Shown here: one piece after another, positions 53,479 to 62,544 of the stretch
How the letters are laid out: each line of letters starts with the position of its first letter
How positions within the stretch are numbered: position 1 is the first letter of the stretch
Origin: Paenibacillus anaericanus
Lineage (GTDB): Bacteria; Bacillota; Bacilli; Paenibacillales; Paenibacillaceae
Reading direction: 5' to 3'
Assembly (NCBI RefSeq): GCF_003994475.1
Contig: NZ_RZNY01000009.1
Coordinates: 123,873 to 187,872 of the forward strand
DNA: 64,000 bases
The notes under the pieces: model-generated
The model's database searches: none
The model's input: only the letters and a program-made list of their open reading frames with translations
Told to the model about the DNA's origin: nothing
Translations under genes and position numbers: made by a program

Positions 53479-54177
53479 TTACGGAGTAGTAACTTCCTTA
53501 TCATCTTCATGCTGAAAGTTTCGTGCAATATACAAGAAAGGAGTTCCCGCTGCCGTTAGTATAAATTTAATAACGTAGGTCGTGAATAGAATTTCTAGCC
53601 AAACCCTTAAGCTGTATTCACCAGCAAATGCGATCGTACAAAATATAAGCGTGTCCACAAACGAACTGGCCATCGTACTACCATTGTTTCTGATCCACAA
53701 TTGATGTGGTTTTGGATAGAAACGACGGATCCACGAATACAGTCTAACATCGAGAAACTGGCTGATAAAATAAGCAGTTAAACTCCCGAGTGCCAAGCGT
53801 GGCATTAATCCAAATATCGTCTCCATTGACGATTGTGCGATATCACTCTCTTGAGGCTTGAACTGAAGTGCCATCTGCATAAGAATCGTCGTCATAATCA
53901 GCGTGAAAAAGCCGAACCAAACCGCTTTCTTCGCCTCTTGTCGTCCGTATTTCTCATTCAACAAATCACTAGTCAAGTACAAGCTGACGTACATCGTATT
54001 TCCAAGCGTCATTACGATTCCAAACATCTCAATCGTTTTGACCACCTGAATGTTAGCGATGATTGTTGCTACACCAATCCAGGCGTACAGTCCCTTTTTA
54101 CCGAAAAATTTGTAGCAGATCAAAAAGAACGTAAAGTTCACAAGCATGAATAGGATACCCCATCCAATATTAAACAT
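53479..54177 (-). CDS. Queuosine precursor transporter (YhhQ/VUT family)
   Basis: 232 residues with about six membrane helices. Family features include NTMYVSLYLTSDLLNEKYGRQEAKKAV and LRNNGSTMASSFVDTLIFCTIAF-like (RNNGSTM near residue 165). The family imports preQ0/preQ1 or queuine-type bases. A preQ1-I riboswitch overlaps its ribosome site, which independently supports this function. Queuosine biosynthesis genes are not in the window. Confidence 0.93.
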   Translation of the reverse strand: MFNIGWGILFMLVNFTFFLICYKFFGKKGLYAWIGVATIIANIQVVKTIEMFGIVMTLGNTMYVSLYLTSDLLNEKYGRQEAKKAVWFGFFTLIMTTILMQMALQFKPQESDIAQSSMETIFGLMPRLALGSLTAYFISQFLDVRLYSWIRRFYPKPHQLWIRNNGSTMASSFVDTLIFCTIAFAGEYSLRVWLEILFTTYVIKFILTAAGTPFLYIARNFQHEDDKEVTTP

Positions 54178-54184
54178 AGCAAAT

Positions 54185-54226
54185 TCCTCCTAGTTTTGAT
54201 TACGCGGGATGGTTACGAACCGCGGC
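54185..54226 (-). ncRNA. PreQ1-I riboswitch (translational type)
   Basis: Minus strand: stem CGCGG (54220-54224) pairs with CCGCG (54203-54207); the loop is TTCGTAACCAT; the A-rich tail AATCAAAACTAGGAGG contains the ribosome site of the transporter gene. This is the stem, C-rich loop and A-rich tail order of class I preQ1 riboswitches. Ligand binding would form the pseudoknot with the tail and hide AGGAGG, lowering uptake when preQ1 is plentiful. Confidence 0.88.
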
Positions 54227-54453
54227 TATTATAACAGCAAAACTTACAATACCACATTCCCGATTCGGATTCCACACAAGTTTATTTTGTAAATCCATGA
54301 AACTTATAACATTTGCAATGTAAATATCATATGCAAAACAATCTTTTTCATATAATATAGTTCTATTAAACCATTGGTAAATATATCTACAATCCAACTA
54401 TGATATTCACAAACAAACAGAGAGATTATTCTAGGGAGAACGGAGAGGATTCT

Positions 54454-56148
54454 ATGTTCAGAATTAAGCATTCTGTGAGTCGCAAATTAATGCGAACTTT
54501 TGCGGTAGTTATCGTACTTTCTTCAATTTTGTTTAGCGTCAGCTTTTATTATGTTTCCATGGGTATTATCAACAAAAACGTTCTTCCACAGTTTGATAAA
54601 GTATTATTAACCAGCACAAAAGATATATACAAAGGTTTGGATAAAACCCAGACCCTACAATTACTAAGTGGCAAAGAGGATTCACGCTTTATCGTAGAAT
54701 CATACCTCTCCAAAAATGTAAACGAGTTCCAGTTACATACAGCTTATCTTATTGATTACCATGATAATCAAGCCGTTATATTGGCAACCAATGACAAATC
54801 TAATATGAAACCTACCGATGCACTAACGATTCAAGACGCCATGATAAAAGCAACAAAAGGTACAAGTACAGTCAGCATCAGTGAACTTTACTCTGATCAA
54901 TTCGGATCCCACAAAACTGCATACATCTCAATTCCTGGAAGCTCGATTATACTGGCTGTTGGCATGGACGCCACCTTTATAGAACAAAAGCGTGCTGAAA
55001 TTTTTTGGATTTGCACTGGCATTACAGCAATTATCATTGTATTTGGTATGGCTTTGGCTTATGTAGACAGTCGACGCATCACAAAACCGCTAACAAAGTT
55101 AGCTTCTATTACGGATCAAATGTCTCAAGGTGATTTCCGTCAGACCATTGAGATAAAAGGACATGACGAAGTTGCTCAACTTGCCGGAAGCTTCAACACC
55201 ATGACCGTGCAACTCAAGGACATGATCTCCACAGTTCTTGACACCTCACACTCTGTGGTTAACGGAGCCGACGAAATGTTCCATTCTGTCCAAACCTTTG
55301 AGGATTTAATTGAACGGTCCAATGCCGCAACTAATCAGGTTGAACGCGGAAGCGTTACAATCGCTTCAGCAACAGCTGAAAATGCACGTGCAATGGAAGA
55401 AATATCAGATGGAATTCAGCATATCGCTACCTCTTCTGCCATAGTCACCGAGAGAATAGGACAAGCTTCCGAGCAAGCCAATATGGGTAATGAATTAGCC
55501 CAAACGGCGATCGATCAGATGAACCTAGTTGAAGGCGCAGCTGGGAAATCTCTACAGCACATATCCATTTTAAATGAACGTTCTGAATCTATTGCTCAAG
55601 TTGTTGCTACCATTAGTGAAATTACTAAACAGACTAACATTCTTGCTCTAAATGCTTCTATTGAAGCCGCCCGCGCAGGCGCGCAAGGAAAGGGTTTCGC
55701 CGTAGTGGCTGAAGAAGTACGCAAGCTAGCCGAGGAATCACGAGCCGCTACCGATGAAATAAGTGAATATCTAATCAGCATTCAAGAAGAATCCCAAAAT
55801 TCCGTCTCCGCTATGCAGCACGTAAGTGACGAGATTCAATCCGGGACAGATATCGTAAGAAAAGCAGGACTCGCCTTCGAAGAATTAACAGAGTTAATTC
55901 AGAATATAAATTTAACCATCCACACGGTTTCATCAGCAACACAAGAGGTTTCTGCAGGAACGGAAGAAGTAACTGCTTCCGTTGAGGAAGCAGCCACCAT
56001 AACCGCAAAATCGCTGCAAAATATGAAGGAAATCGCGGAGTATTCAAATCAGCAAATTACAGAGATAGCAGCCCACGCTTCAACCGTCACCACCTTACAA
56101 GCAAAGGCTGCTTCGTTGAGTGCGTCGGTGAACAAGTTTAAGATTTAG
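54454..56148 (+). CDS. Methyl-accepting chemotaxis protein
   Basis: 564 residues from the ATG at 54454, which has GGAGAGG 5 nt upstream; an earlier ATG at 54400 has none. Helix 1 (about 12-34), an extracytoplasmic Cache-like sensor of about 140 residues, helix 2 (about 180-202), a HAMP domain (about 203-255) and a signalling domain with the hairpin tip region [21 protein letters not shown] and the [11 protein letters not shown] stretch. The ligand is unknown. Repeat C begins 18 nt after the stop. Confidence 0.92.
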   Translation: MFRIKHSVSRKLMRTFAVVIVLSSILFSVSFYYVSMGIINKNVLPQFDKVLLTSTKDIYKGLDKTQTLQLLSGKEDSRFIVESYLSKNVNEFQLHTAYLIDYHDNQAVILATNDKSNMKPTDALTIQDAMIKATKGTSTVSISELYSDQFGSHKTAYISIPGSSIILAVGMDATFIEQKRAEIFWICTGITAIIIVFGMALAYVDSRRITKPLTKLASITDQMSQGDFRQTIEIKGHDEVAQLAGSFNTMTVQLKDMISTVLDTSHSVVNGADEMFHSVQTFEDLIERSNAATNQVERGSVTIASATAENARAMEEISDGIQHIATSSAIVTERIGQASEQANMGNELAQTAIDQMNLVEGAAGKSLQHISILNERSESIAQVVATISEITKQTNILALNASIEAARAGAQGKGFAVVAEEVRKLAEESRAATDEISEYLISIQEESQNSVSAMQHVSDEIQSGTDIVRKAGLAFEELTELIQNINLTIHTVSSATQEVSAGTEEVTASVEEAATITAKSLQNMKEIAEYSNQQITEIAAHASTVTTLQAKAASLSASVNKFKI

Positions 56149-56166
56149 GTAACCGATGGGTGAAAA

Positions 56167-56303
56167 CCGTAACTTCGAAAGAAATTTGGAATTTCGATCG
56201 CTGTTATCCTCAGATTTCTTGAATTTATACCGCTTAGCGGATAAAATCCGAGGATAAAGGCGAACGCTGCCGCTTCTACATCTCCAAATTTCCTCTACGT
56301 TAC
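56167..56303 (+). repeat. Structured 3'-UTR repeat, copy C
   Basis: 137 bp. Outer helix AAATTTGGA / TCCAAATTT, conserved strands TTTCGATCGCTG and AAAGGCGAACGCTGCCGCTTC, inner helix TTATCCTC-GATTT / AAATC-GAGGATAA with one mismatch. It lies 18 nt after the stop of the chemoreceptor gene, in sense orientation. Confidence 0.8.
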
Positions 56304-56341
56304 TCCTGCACCCATCTGTTAAGTGAGTGAGTAGTAAATAA

Positions 56342-56623
56342 GAACCTGAACTCCAACAAATTAAGCGTAGTAAACATAAAGAAGGCATATATCATATACA
56401 ACATATTAACGCCTTCCATAGCAAATTAAAGAAGTGGATGAATAGGTTTAATGGCGTTGCAACAAAATATCTTGCTAATTATATGTATTGGTTTAAATGG
56501 CTTGAAATCTTTAATACCGAGAAAGATACTATAAAGAGCAAAAATTTATTGGTTCAATCCCATACCTCTCATACTGACACAAAATTAAAGGATTTTAGGA
56601 TTAGAGAAGCAATCTATGTATAA
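56342..56623 (+). pseudogene. IS1595-family transposase, C-terminal remnant
   Basis: A frame without a proper start reads [20 protein letters not shown] followed by [19 protein letters not shown] and [10 protein letters not shown], which resembles the conserved C-terminal end of IS1595/ISXO2-type DDE transposases (GIYHIQHVN...[16 protein letters not shown]). The N-terminal half with the first catalytic residues is absent; a stop lies just upstream. About 40 residues after the match are degenerate. It sits directly after repeat C. Confidence 0.75.
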
Positions 56624-56761
56624 TGCGTGTAAAATATATAAAATTATACCTCTACATGTTATATAATAAAGTAAATAGAGAATTGTAGATTTTTGTGGCA
56701 CAATGGTAAGAAATGTGAAGCGAAGAAAGTTTATATAATATACATGATGAGGAGGATTTTT

Positions 56762-57298
56762 ATGAAGAACCCATATGAAATATGCCCCACTTTTGAAACA
56801 GAAAGTTTTATTTTAAGACTCGTTTCAGAAGAAGATTCCGAAGGTCTACTTAAATGTTATTCTGATAGTAAGGCACAAAAAATTTTTAACTCTGATAGGT
56901 GTACAGGTGATTTTTGTATTTACACAATTGAGGATATGTTACAATGTACTAAAGCTTGGCTTTGTGCATATTCTCAACAAGAATTTATACGCTTTGCAAT
57001 TATAGATAAATCACTATCTAAAGCTATTGGAACAGTAGAAATGTTTGGTTATGCTGGTAAATATAAAATTAAAACGGGAATACTCCGAGTTGATGTTTCT
57101 TCTGAATACGAAAATGCAGATTACTTAAACGAAATATTTAGTGTTTGTAACGAGAACTTTTTTGATTTGTTTGAGGTTGATATGATTGCAACTAAGGCAA
57201 TACCTCAAGCTGTTGAAAGGCGGAATACATTATTAAAAATTGACTTCTGTGAAGGCAATGCATATGAAGGAGAGCACTATTTTTTGCGTTCAAAATAA
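56762..57298 (+). CDS. GNAT-family N-acetyltransferase, AT-rich gene
   Basis: 178 residues from the ATG at 56762 (GAGGAGG 6 nt upstream; upstream in-frame ATGs lack sites). The opening FETESFILRLVSEEDSEGLLKCYSDSKAQKIFNSD resembles RimJ/RimL-type acetyltransferases; the acetyl-CoA region is degenerate (VDVSSEYENADYLNEIF), so activity is uncertain. The gene is visibly more AT-rich than its neighbours and lies between a transposase remnant and repeat D, suggesting acquisition by transfer. Confidence 0.7.
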   Translation: MKNPYEICPTFETESFILRLVSEEDSEGLLKCYSDSKAQKIFNSDRCTGDFCIYTIEDMLQCTKAWLCAYSQQEFIRFAIIDKSLSKAIGTVEMFGYAGKYKIKTGILRVDVSSEYENADYLNEIFSVCNENFFDLFEVDMIATKAIPQAVERRNTLLKIDFCEGNAYEGEHYFLRSK

Positions 57299-57344
57299 AC
57301 ATAATCTACAGTAAACTTAATACATAATATTCTTAAAATGTGCA

Positions 57345-57372
57345 TTAAGGGAACTTTTAACAAGTTCCCTTA
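57345..57372. terminator. Terminator after the AT-rich acetyltransferase gene
   Basis: TTAAGGGAACTT / AAGTTCCCTTAA with a TTAAC loop. The following plus-strand bases are A-rich, so it fits the minus direction better. Confidence 0.5.
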
Positions 57373-57417
57373 AAAAATTGCATATTATCAACACTGTTCT
57401 TAAACATAGCCATTAAT

Positions 57418-57461
57418 AAAAAGACGTACCTCCTTGAATTCCACAGGGAGGTGCGTCTTTT
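57418..57461. terminator. Terminator-like hairpin upstream of repeat D
   Basis: AAAAAGACGTACCTCC and GGAGGTGCGTCTTTT form a 15-pair stem; T-rich in both directions. It could end the acetyltransferase or the cobalamin operon transcript. Confidence 0.8.
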
Positions 57462-57508
57462 GGTGATAGATCAGACTCCATAGGATCTATTATCAAATGA
57501 GTGGTGGA

Positions 57509-57600
57509 GTAACGAAGAGGAATTGGGAACTAAATAAGCGTATAAATTCAATAAATCTGAGGATAACAGCGATCGGAAGCCCAAACTTTTCTTGTAGTTA
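57509..57600 (-). repeat. Structured 3'-UTR repeat, copy D (internally deleted)
   Basis: 92 bp, inverted relative to C. It matches C closely (ATCTGAGGATAACAGCGATCG on the plus strand) but about 45 bp covering one arm of the inner helix and the GGCGAACGC strand are missing. The outer helix is kept with changed bases (TTTGGG with CCCAAT). It begins 23 nt after the cobQ stop in the sense orientation. Confidence 0.75.
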
Positions 57601-57623
57601 TGACATTTCACTCATCTGTGTGT

Positions 57624-59222
57624 TTACTTCCGAACCAGATGAGCTATTTCGTATATCCGTTCCATATCCAAATGCTCACGGACATGTTCAGCCAGACGAT
57701 CAAACGCCGCTTCCTTGCGCAAGGCGGCTGAGAATGTTTGGCCTAGGGGTTCTAGTCCCTTGCTCATCCGTACGCCGTCGAGCCAAGCTCTGCGCCACTC
57801 GTCACTGTTGAACAAATCATGAAGATAAGTACCAAAGACCCTTCCATCAGAGCGTGCCGCTCCCTCAAGTAATTCTTCTCCGCTCGCCCGCTTAATATTA
57901 AATAAGTGAGCGACTTCTGCGCCAGGGTCACAAACAGTGTTCCCCGAATGAATCTCGAACCCTTCAACAGGAACTCTTTTGCCCGGTGGATACAACGTAA
58001 CCGGTTGATTACCTTCCGTAACTCCGTGGACGCGAACTGTCGTTTTCCCCGAAGTAAAGATTGTAGATACCGGAAGCCAGCCAAGCCCCTCGGCCTCCTT
58101 GGGACGTCCAGACTCGATCCCTTCTGGATCATGCAACCGAGTACCTAACATTTGATATCCTCCGCAGATGCCCACTAGTTGTATCTGAGAAGATGATTCC
58201 ATAACCTGTTGGATGGCAACATCTATGCCTCTGTTCCGCAAGAAGTCTAAATCTCCAATCGTGACTTTTGTCCCCGGCAAAATGATAATGTCTGGCGTAC
58301 CAAGATCAGCTGCCTTGTCTACATAACGTACTGAGACATCCAACTCGGCGGCAAGAGCATCAAAATCGGTGAAATTAGAAATACGAGGGTAACGGATAAT
58401 GACAATGTCTAGATCTCGGCCTGTTTGTACTCTCGAATGATGAGAATCAAGGACAACGGAATCCTCGGCCTCTATCTCTAAATCTGACATAAAAGGCAAT
58501 ACGCCAAGCACAGGAATACCCGTCTTCTGCTCCAACCAATCAAGGCCAGGCTGTAAGAGCGAGAGATCCCCTCTAAATTTATTTATTATGAAGCCTTTGA
58601 CCCGCACTTTTTCCTCGGGATCCAGTAATTCAAGCGTGCCGACAAGAAATGCAAACACTCCACCACGATCAATATCAGCAACGAGAATCACGGGTGCATC
58701 AGCCCAACCGGCCAAATTCATGTTCACGATATCTCGATGCTTCAGATTAATCTCTGCCGGGCTACCCGCACCTTCCATAACTATAATGTCATTATTTGCA
58801 CGCAATCGATTTAGTGCATCCATCACTAAAGGTTTGGCCTGGGGCAAGAAATTCTCACGGTAGCTTACTGCACTGAGATGTTGGAACGGTTTGCCGTGAA
58901 CTACAATCTGGGAATGCATATCTCCCGTCGGTTTGATCAGAACTGGGTTCATGTCTGTCGTCGCCGGAATACCACAAGCCTCGGCTTGAATGCCCTGGGC
59001 ACGTCCGATCTCCAGTCCATCTGGGGTTACATAGGAGTTTAAGGCCATATTCTGCGATTTAAATGGTGCCGTTCGTAAGCCATCTTGTTTGAAAATACGG
59101 CAAAGCGCAGTTACGATTACACTTTTACCAACATCCGATGCCGTCCCTTGAACCATCAGGACAGCCCCCGCCTGTTTTGAATCGTTACCACTATACTTCC
59201 ATATCATTTTCTCTATATCCAT
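57624..59222 (-). CDS. cobQ: Cobyric acid synthase
   Basis: 532 residues. The N-terminal ATPase domain has VQGTASDVGKSVIVTALCRIF and the PFKSQNMALNS segment; the C-terminal class I amidotransferase-like domain has VGICGGYQMLG (Cys nucleophile) and the closing GTYLHDLF (His). It amidates four side chains of adenosylcobyrinate diamide. GGAGG lies 12 nt before the ATG. Last gene of the cobalamin operon. Confidence 0.95.
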   Translation of the reverse strand: MDIEKMIWKYSGNDSKQAGAVLMVQGTASDVGKSVIVTALCRIFKQDGLRTAPFKSQNMALNSYVTPDGLEIGRAQGIQAEACGIPATTDMNPVLIKPTGDMHSQIVVHGKPFQHLSAVSYRENFLPQAKPLVMDALNRLRANNDIIVMEGAGSPAEINLKHRDIVNMNLAGWADAPVILVADIDRGGVFAFLVGTLELLDPEEKVRVKGFIINKFRGDLSLLQPGLDWLEQKTGIPVLGVLPFMSDLEIEAEDSVVLDSHHSRVQTGRDLDIVIIRYPRISNFTDFDALAAELDVSVRYVDKAADLGTPDIIILPGTKVTIGDLDFLRNRGIDVAIQQVMESSSQIQLVGICGGYQMLGTRLHDPEGIESGRPKEAEGLGWLPVSTIFTSGKTTVRVHGVTEGNQPVTLYPPGKRVPVEGFEIHSGNTVCDPGAEVAHLFNIKRASGEELLEGAARSDGRVFGTYLHDLFNSDEWRRAWLDGVRMSKGLEPLGQTFSAALRKEAAFDRLAEHVREHLDMERIYEIAHLVRK

Positions 59223-59240
59223 TATGTCGTTATGCCTCCA

Positions 59241-60047
59241 TCAGCGAATTATCAGAACGGCTAACAGGAGTAGTACAACCTCTAGACCTTCATTCAACGC
59301 ACCATAAGTATCACCGGTCAAGCCGCCCAGTTTAGAGCTCATTACTCTGGCCGATAAAGTCCCTACCCCATAAGTCACAAGCGGAAGCAGAACGAAATAC
59401 AGAACCAATCTCTTCCAAGGAACCTCGTTCCAAGCAGTGAAGGAGGCAAGAAACAAGCCCGATGCCGACAATGTTATTGCGAGTATCGTGGACAGAATGA
59501 TATCCCTCAAGCTCAAGCCGTGAAAACGTCCTGCCAGCCCTTCTCCTTCTCTCGCCATCGGCCATGAACGCATCGCCCAGCCCATGAACCATCGGCTCCA
59601 TATCGGCGCGACCAATAGCGCCATGAAAGCTGGGAGAGCACCCAATTCCAATAACGAGGCGATTAGCGACACTTTAAATAAAAGCAATAAGACGCATGCT
59701 AATACGCCCATCGCACCAACACGACTATCTTTCATGATCTCAAGCATTTTCTCGCGAGAACGATAACTTAGCAGGGCATCAGCAGAATCCATCCATCCGT
59801 CCAAGTGTAATCCACCTGTCATCCAGACCCAGAGGATCAACGTAATTACTGCGGCCGGTAACGAGGGTAATGCCCAAGCAGACAGTGTTCCGCCTGCCCA
59901 CACCACTAAACCAATCACCGCTCCAACTAGCGGATAATATTTGACGCTTCGCCGCAACAGCGCTGGGGTGAAATCTAGTTCGATTTTGATTGGAATCCGT
60001 GACAAAAATTGAAAAGCGGCCAGAATTGGCCGGCTCTTATCACTCAT
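59241..60047 (-). CDS. cobS: Adenosylcobinamide-GDP ribazoletransferase (cobalamin synthase)
   Basis: 268 residues with about six membrane helices. The family signature runs from FLSRIPI through GGLHLDGWMDSADAL, and DSRVGAMGV follows. It joins alpha-ribazole to adenosylcobinamide-GDP at the membrane. The start overlaps the cobU stop by 4 nt (ATGA). Confidence 0.95.
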   Translation of the reverse strand: MSDKSRPILAAFQFLSRIPIKIELDFTPALLRRSVKYYPLVGAVIGLVVWAGGTLSAWALPSLPAAVITLILWVWMTGGLHLDGWMDSADALLSYRSREKMLEIMKDSRVGAMGVLACVLLLLFKVSLIASLLELGALPAFMALLVAPIWSRWFMGWAMRSWPMAREGEGLAGRFHGLSLRDIILSTILAITLSASGLFLASFTAWNEVPWKRLVLYFVLLPLVTYGVGTLSARVMSSKLGGLTGDTYGALNEGLEVVLLLLAVLIIR

Positions 60048-60619
60048 AGAAGGTACTCCTTACTTTTCAATTCGATAGGGATTCCCACAGTAACAAGAAA
60101 TACCTGCTGTGAAATACGGGCTAATCGCTGATTCAATACACCCGCTAAATCACGGTACAGGCGGCCCAGCGGATATTCCGGCACAATTCCGTCGCCTACT
60201 TCATTCGTCACCATAACTATCGTGCCAGGATAAGCCTTAATCGCAGCTTCCAGTTGTTCCATTTGTTCCATTACTATAACTCCTGCTTCAGGTCCATCAC
60301 CCGCTGTGAGCAGGACATTTGATAACCAAAGTGTTAAGCAGTCGACAAGAACAAGCGGAGCTTCACCAGTGACATTTCCACCTAACAGAATAGGATGAGA
60401 AGTCAACAATTCAGCTAGCCGAATAGGCTCTTCCAAAGTTGTCCAGTGAAAATCCTTTCCTTCTCTTTGCTCCTTATGCAGTGCAATCCGCTGCTCCATT
60501 TCTGTATCGAAGGCCTGAGCTGTAGCGATATATATAGCAGACTTCGCCTGCTTCATACACCAGCGTTCTGCGAACGAGCTTTTACCACTCCGCGCTCCAC
60601 CCGTAACCATGACAATCAT
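60044..60619 (-). CDS. cobU: Bifunctional adenosylcobinamide kinase / guanylyltransferase
   Basis: 191 residues. P-loop GGARSGKSSFAE at the start, YIATAQAFDTEM, and VDCLTLWLSN followed by VTNEVGDGIVPEYPLGRLYRD, the conserved CobU blocks. It phosphorylates adenosylcobinamide and transfers GMP to it. Overlaps cobS and cobT by 4 nt each. Confidence 0.96.
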   Translation of the reverse strand: MIVMVTGGARSGKSSFAERWCMKQAKSAIYIATAQAFDTEMEQRIALHKEQREGKDFHWTTLEEPIRLAELLTSHPILLGGNVTGEAPLVLVDCLTLWLSNVLLTAGDGPEAGVIVMEQMEQLEAAIKAYPGTIVMVTNEVGDGIVPEYPLGRLYRDLAGVLNQRLARISQQVFLVTVGIPIELKSKEYLL

Positions 60620-61707
60620 AGTTGGTTTGTCCCAGACTCTGCACTTTCTCCACCAGTAGATATGCCAGCACTCTCAAATGTAGCCATCTCAGCCATAATT
60701 CGGCAAGCAGCATCAATAAGATGAAGCGCCAGAACGCCTCCTGTTCCTTCTCCTAAGCGCATATCTAGTTGCAACATAGGGTCCAAACCAAGTTCTTTTA
60801 ACAAATGAGCATGCCCTTGCTCATGAGAAGTATGAGAGGCAATCATGTAAACCGCAGACTCCGGTAAGAATCGCTGAGCCAATAATGCAGCAGCACTAGA
60901 AATAAAGCCGTCGATAACAACCGGACACTGGCGTGCCGCAGCAGCTAAGATTACACCGGTTAATCCGGCAATTTCAAGTCCACCTACTTTGGATAGAACA
61001 TCGATTGGATCCAGCGAATTTGGAGTGTTACATTCCAGAGCGCGTTCTACGACTAACGCTTTATGTCGAAGAACTTCATCACTGATTCCGGTACCTCGTC
61101 CAACACTTTCTAATGGAGAAACACCAATTAAGGCACTCAAAACAGCGGCACTAGCCGTCGTGTTCCCTATGCCCATTTCCCCCGTTACGAAGAGCCGAAC
61201 TCCTCGGTCATATGCCTCATTAACAATATTTGCACCGATTAACAATGCCGCTTCCGCCTCTTCACGACTCATCGCAGGACCTTTGGCCATATTGGCAGTC
61301 CCCATACGAACCTTACGACTAATAAGATCTGGATGATTCATTTCAGCGTTAACGCCAATATCAACACACAGCACTTCTGCTCCAGCTTGCCGTGAGAGTA
61401 CATTCACCGCCGCTCCACCAGCGAGAAAGTTCAAGACCATTTGAGGGGTTACTTCAGCTGGAAACGCACTAATTCCTTCTTCACAAACCCCATGATCAGC
61501 TGCCATCACAATTACCGAGCGGTGTGGAAATGAAGGTCGCTCGACCCCTGTGATTCCAGCTAGTTTAATAGCTAAAGTCTCAAGTTTCCCTAGACTCCCT
61601 GGTGGTTTCGTCAAAGAGTCCAAATGCGCAGCGGCGGCAGTGGCAGCATTGATGTCCAATGGTTTAATGTCACCTAGAATATGTGGAATTGAAATAAAAT
61701 GACTCAT
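60616..61707 (-). CDS. cobT: Nicotinate-nucleotide:dimethylbenzimidazole phosphoribosyltransferase
   Basis: 363 residues. LDSLTKPPGSLGKLE near the N-terminus, VMAADHGVCEEGISAFP, GEMGIGNTTASAA and the catalytic Glu region near LDMRLGEGTGGVLAL are diagnostic of CobT. It makes alpha-ribazole phosphate for the lower ligand of cobalamin. Lies 3 nt after the ATPase gene and overlaps cobU. Confidence 0.96.
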   Translation of the reverse strand: MSHFISIPHILGDIKPLDINAATAAAAHLDSLTKPPGSLGKLETLAIKLAGITGVERPSFPHRSVIVMAADHGVCEEGISAFPAEVTPQMVLNFLAGGAAVNVLSRQAGAEVLCVDIGVNAEMNHPDLISRKVRMGTANMAKGPAMSREEAEAALLIGANIVNEAYDRGVRLFVTGEMGIGNTTASAAVLSALIGVSPLESVGRGTGISDEVLRHKALVVERALECNTPNSLDPIDVLSKVGGLEIAGLTGVILAAAARQCPVVIDGFISSAAALLAQRFLPESAVYMIASHTSHEQGHAHLLKELGLDPMLQLDMRLGEGTGGVLALHLIDAACRIMAEMATFESAGISTGGESAESGTNQL

Positions 61708-61710
61708 AAA

Positions 61711-62544
61711 TTAACCCCTCTCATTAATTGATAACCTTTTCTCCGTTTTCAACAGCAATTGCGGAGCTCCAACGTCAGGATGGGATACGATATGTGTTTT
61801 CACTTCAAACACTGCTTCCATCGTTTCCGAAGACAGGATTTCATCTGGAGTTCCTTCAGCAGCAATCTTCCCCTCTTGTAGCACAAGCAACCGATCACAA
61901 AATAGCGAGGCCAAATTCAGATCATGCATAACCGCAACCACCGTTAGACCTTCCTCTCTTTGCCAACTTGAGACAAGCTCCATAAAATGCATCTGATAGC
62001 GGATATCCAAATAAGTCGTCGGTTCATCCAGAAGAACGATTTCCGGCTGTTGAGCCATTACTTTTCCAAGTGCGGCTCGTTGCCTTTGCCCACCACTTAA
62101 CATACTTAGGGGACGATCTTCCAGTTCCTTCAGTTCCAATTTTTCCATTATTTCATGGAGAAGTTTCACCGCATTCTCGTCGCTCTCTTTACCACGCCAA
62201 TCTTGAAACGGAAACCTCCCCATTTCGATTACCTCGCGTACCAGGAACGGCACAGGTGGTAATCCATCCTGTTGGAGTACAGCTAATTTGCGTGATAATT
62301 CCTTGCGCCGATAGGAAGCGAGTGGCTTACCACCAAGCACTATTTCCCCTTGATCCGGTTTCTCCACGCCAGATATGAGATTCAAAAGCGTCGTCTTACC
62401 ACTACCATTAGGTCCGATAATCCCCCAGAATTGACCTGGTTTGACCCTCCAACTCACATCGTTCAACACCGGAAGTCGCCCATAAGATTTAACTATGTCC
62501 TTTACATGGATCATGTCCATGTCCAAAGCACTTTGCATACTCAT
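61711..62544 (-). CDS. btuD: Cobalamin/iron-siderophore-type ABC transporter ATP-binding protein
   Basis: 277 residues. Walker A GPNGSGKTT, signature LSGGQRQRAA, Walker B VLLDEPTTYLD and H-loop VMHD, all intact, in the FhuC/BtuD subfamily. Its place between the permease gene and cobT in one overlapping operon argues for cobinamide or cobalamin as substrate rather than siderophores; this is inference from context. The start overlaps the permease stop by 4 nt with GGAGG upstream. Confidence 0.9.
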   Translation of the reverse strand: MSMQSALDMDMIHVKDIVKSYGRLPVLNDVSWRVKPGQFWGIIGPNGSGKTTLLNLISGVEKPDQGEIVLGGKPLASYRRKELSRKLAVLQQDGLPPVPFLVREVIEMGRFPFQDWRGKESDENAVKLLHEIMEKLELKELEDRPLSMLSGGQRQRAALGKVMAQQPEIVLLDEPTTYLDIRYQMHFMELVSSWQREEGLTVVAVMHDLNLASLFCDRLLVLQEGKIAAEGTPDEILSSETMEAVFEVKTHIVSHPDVGAPQLLLKTEKRLSINERG

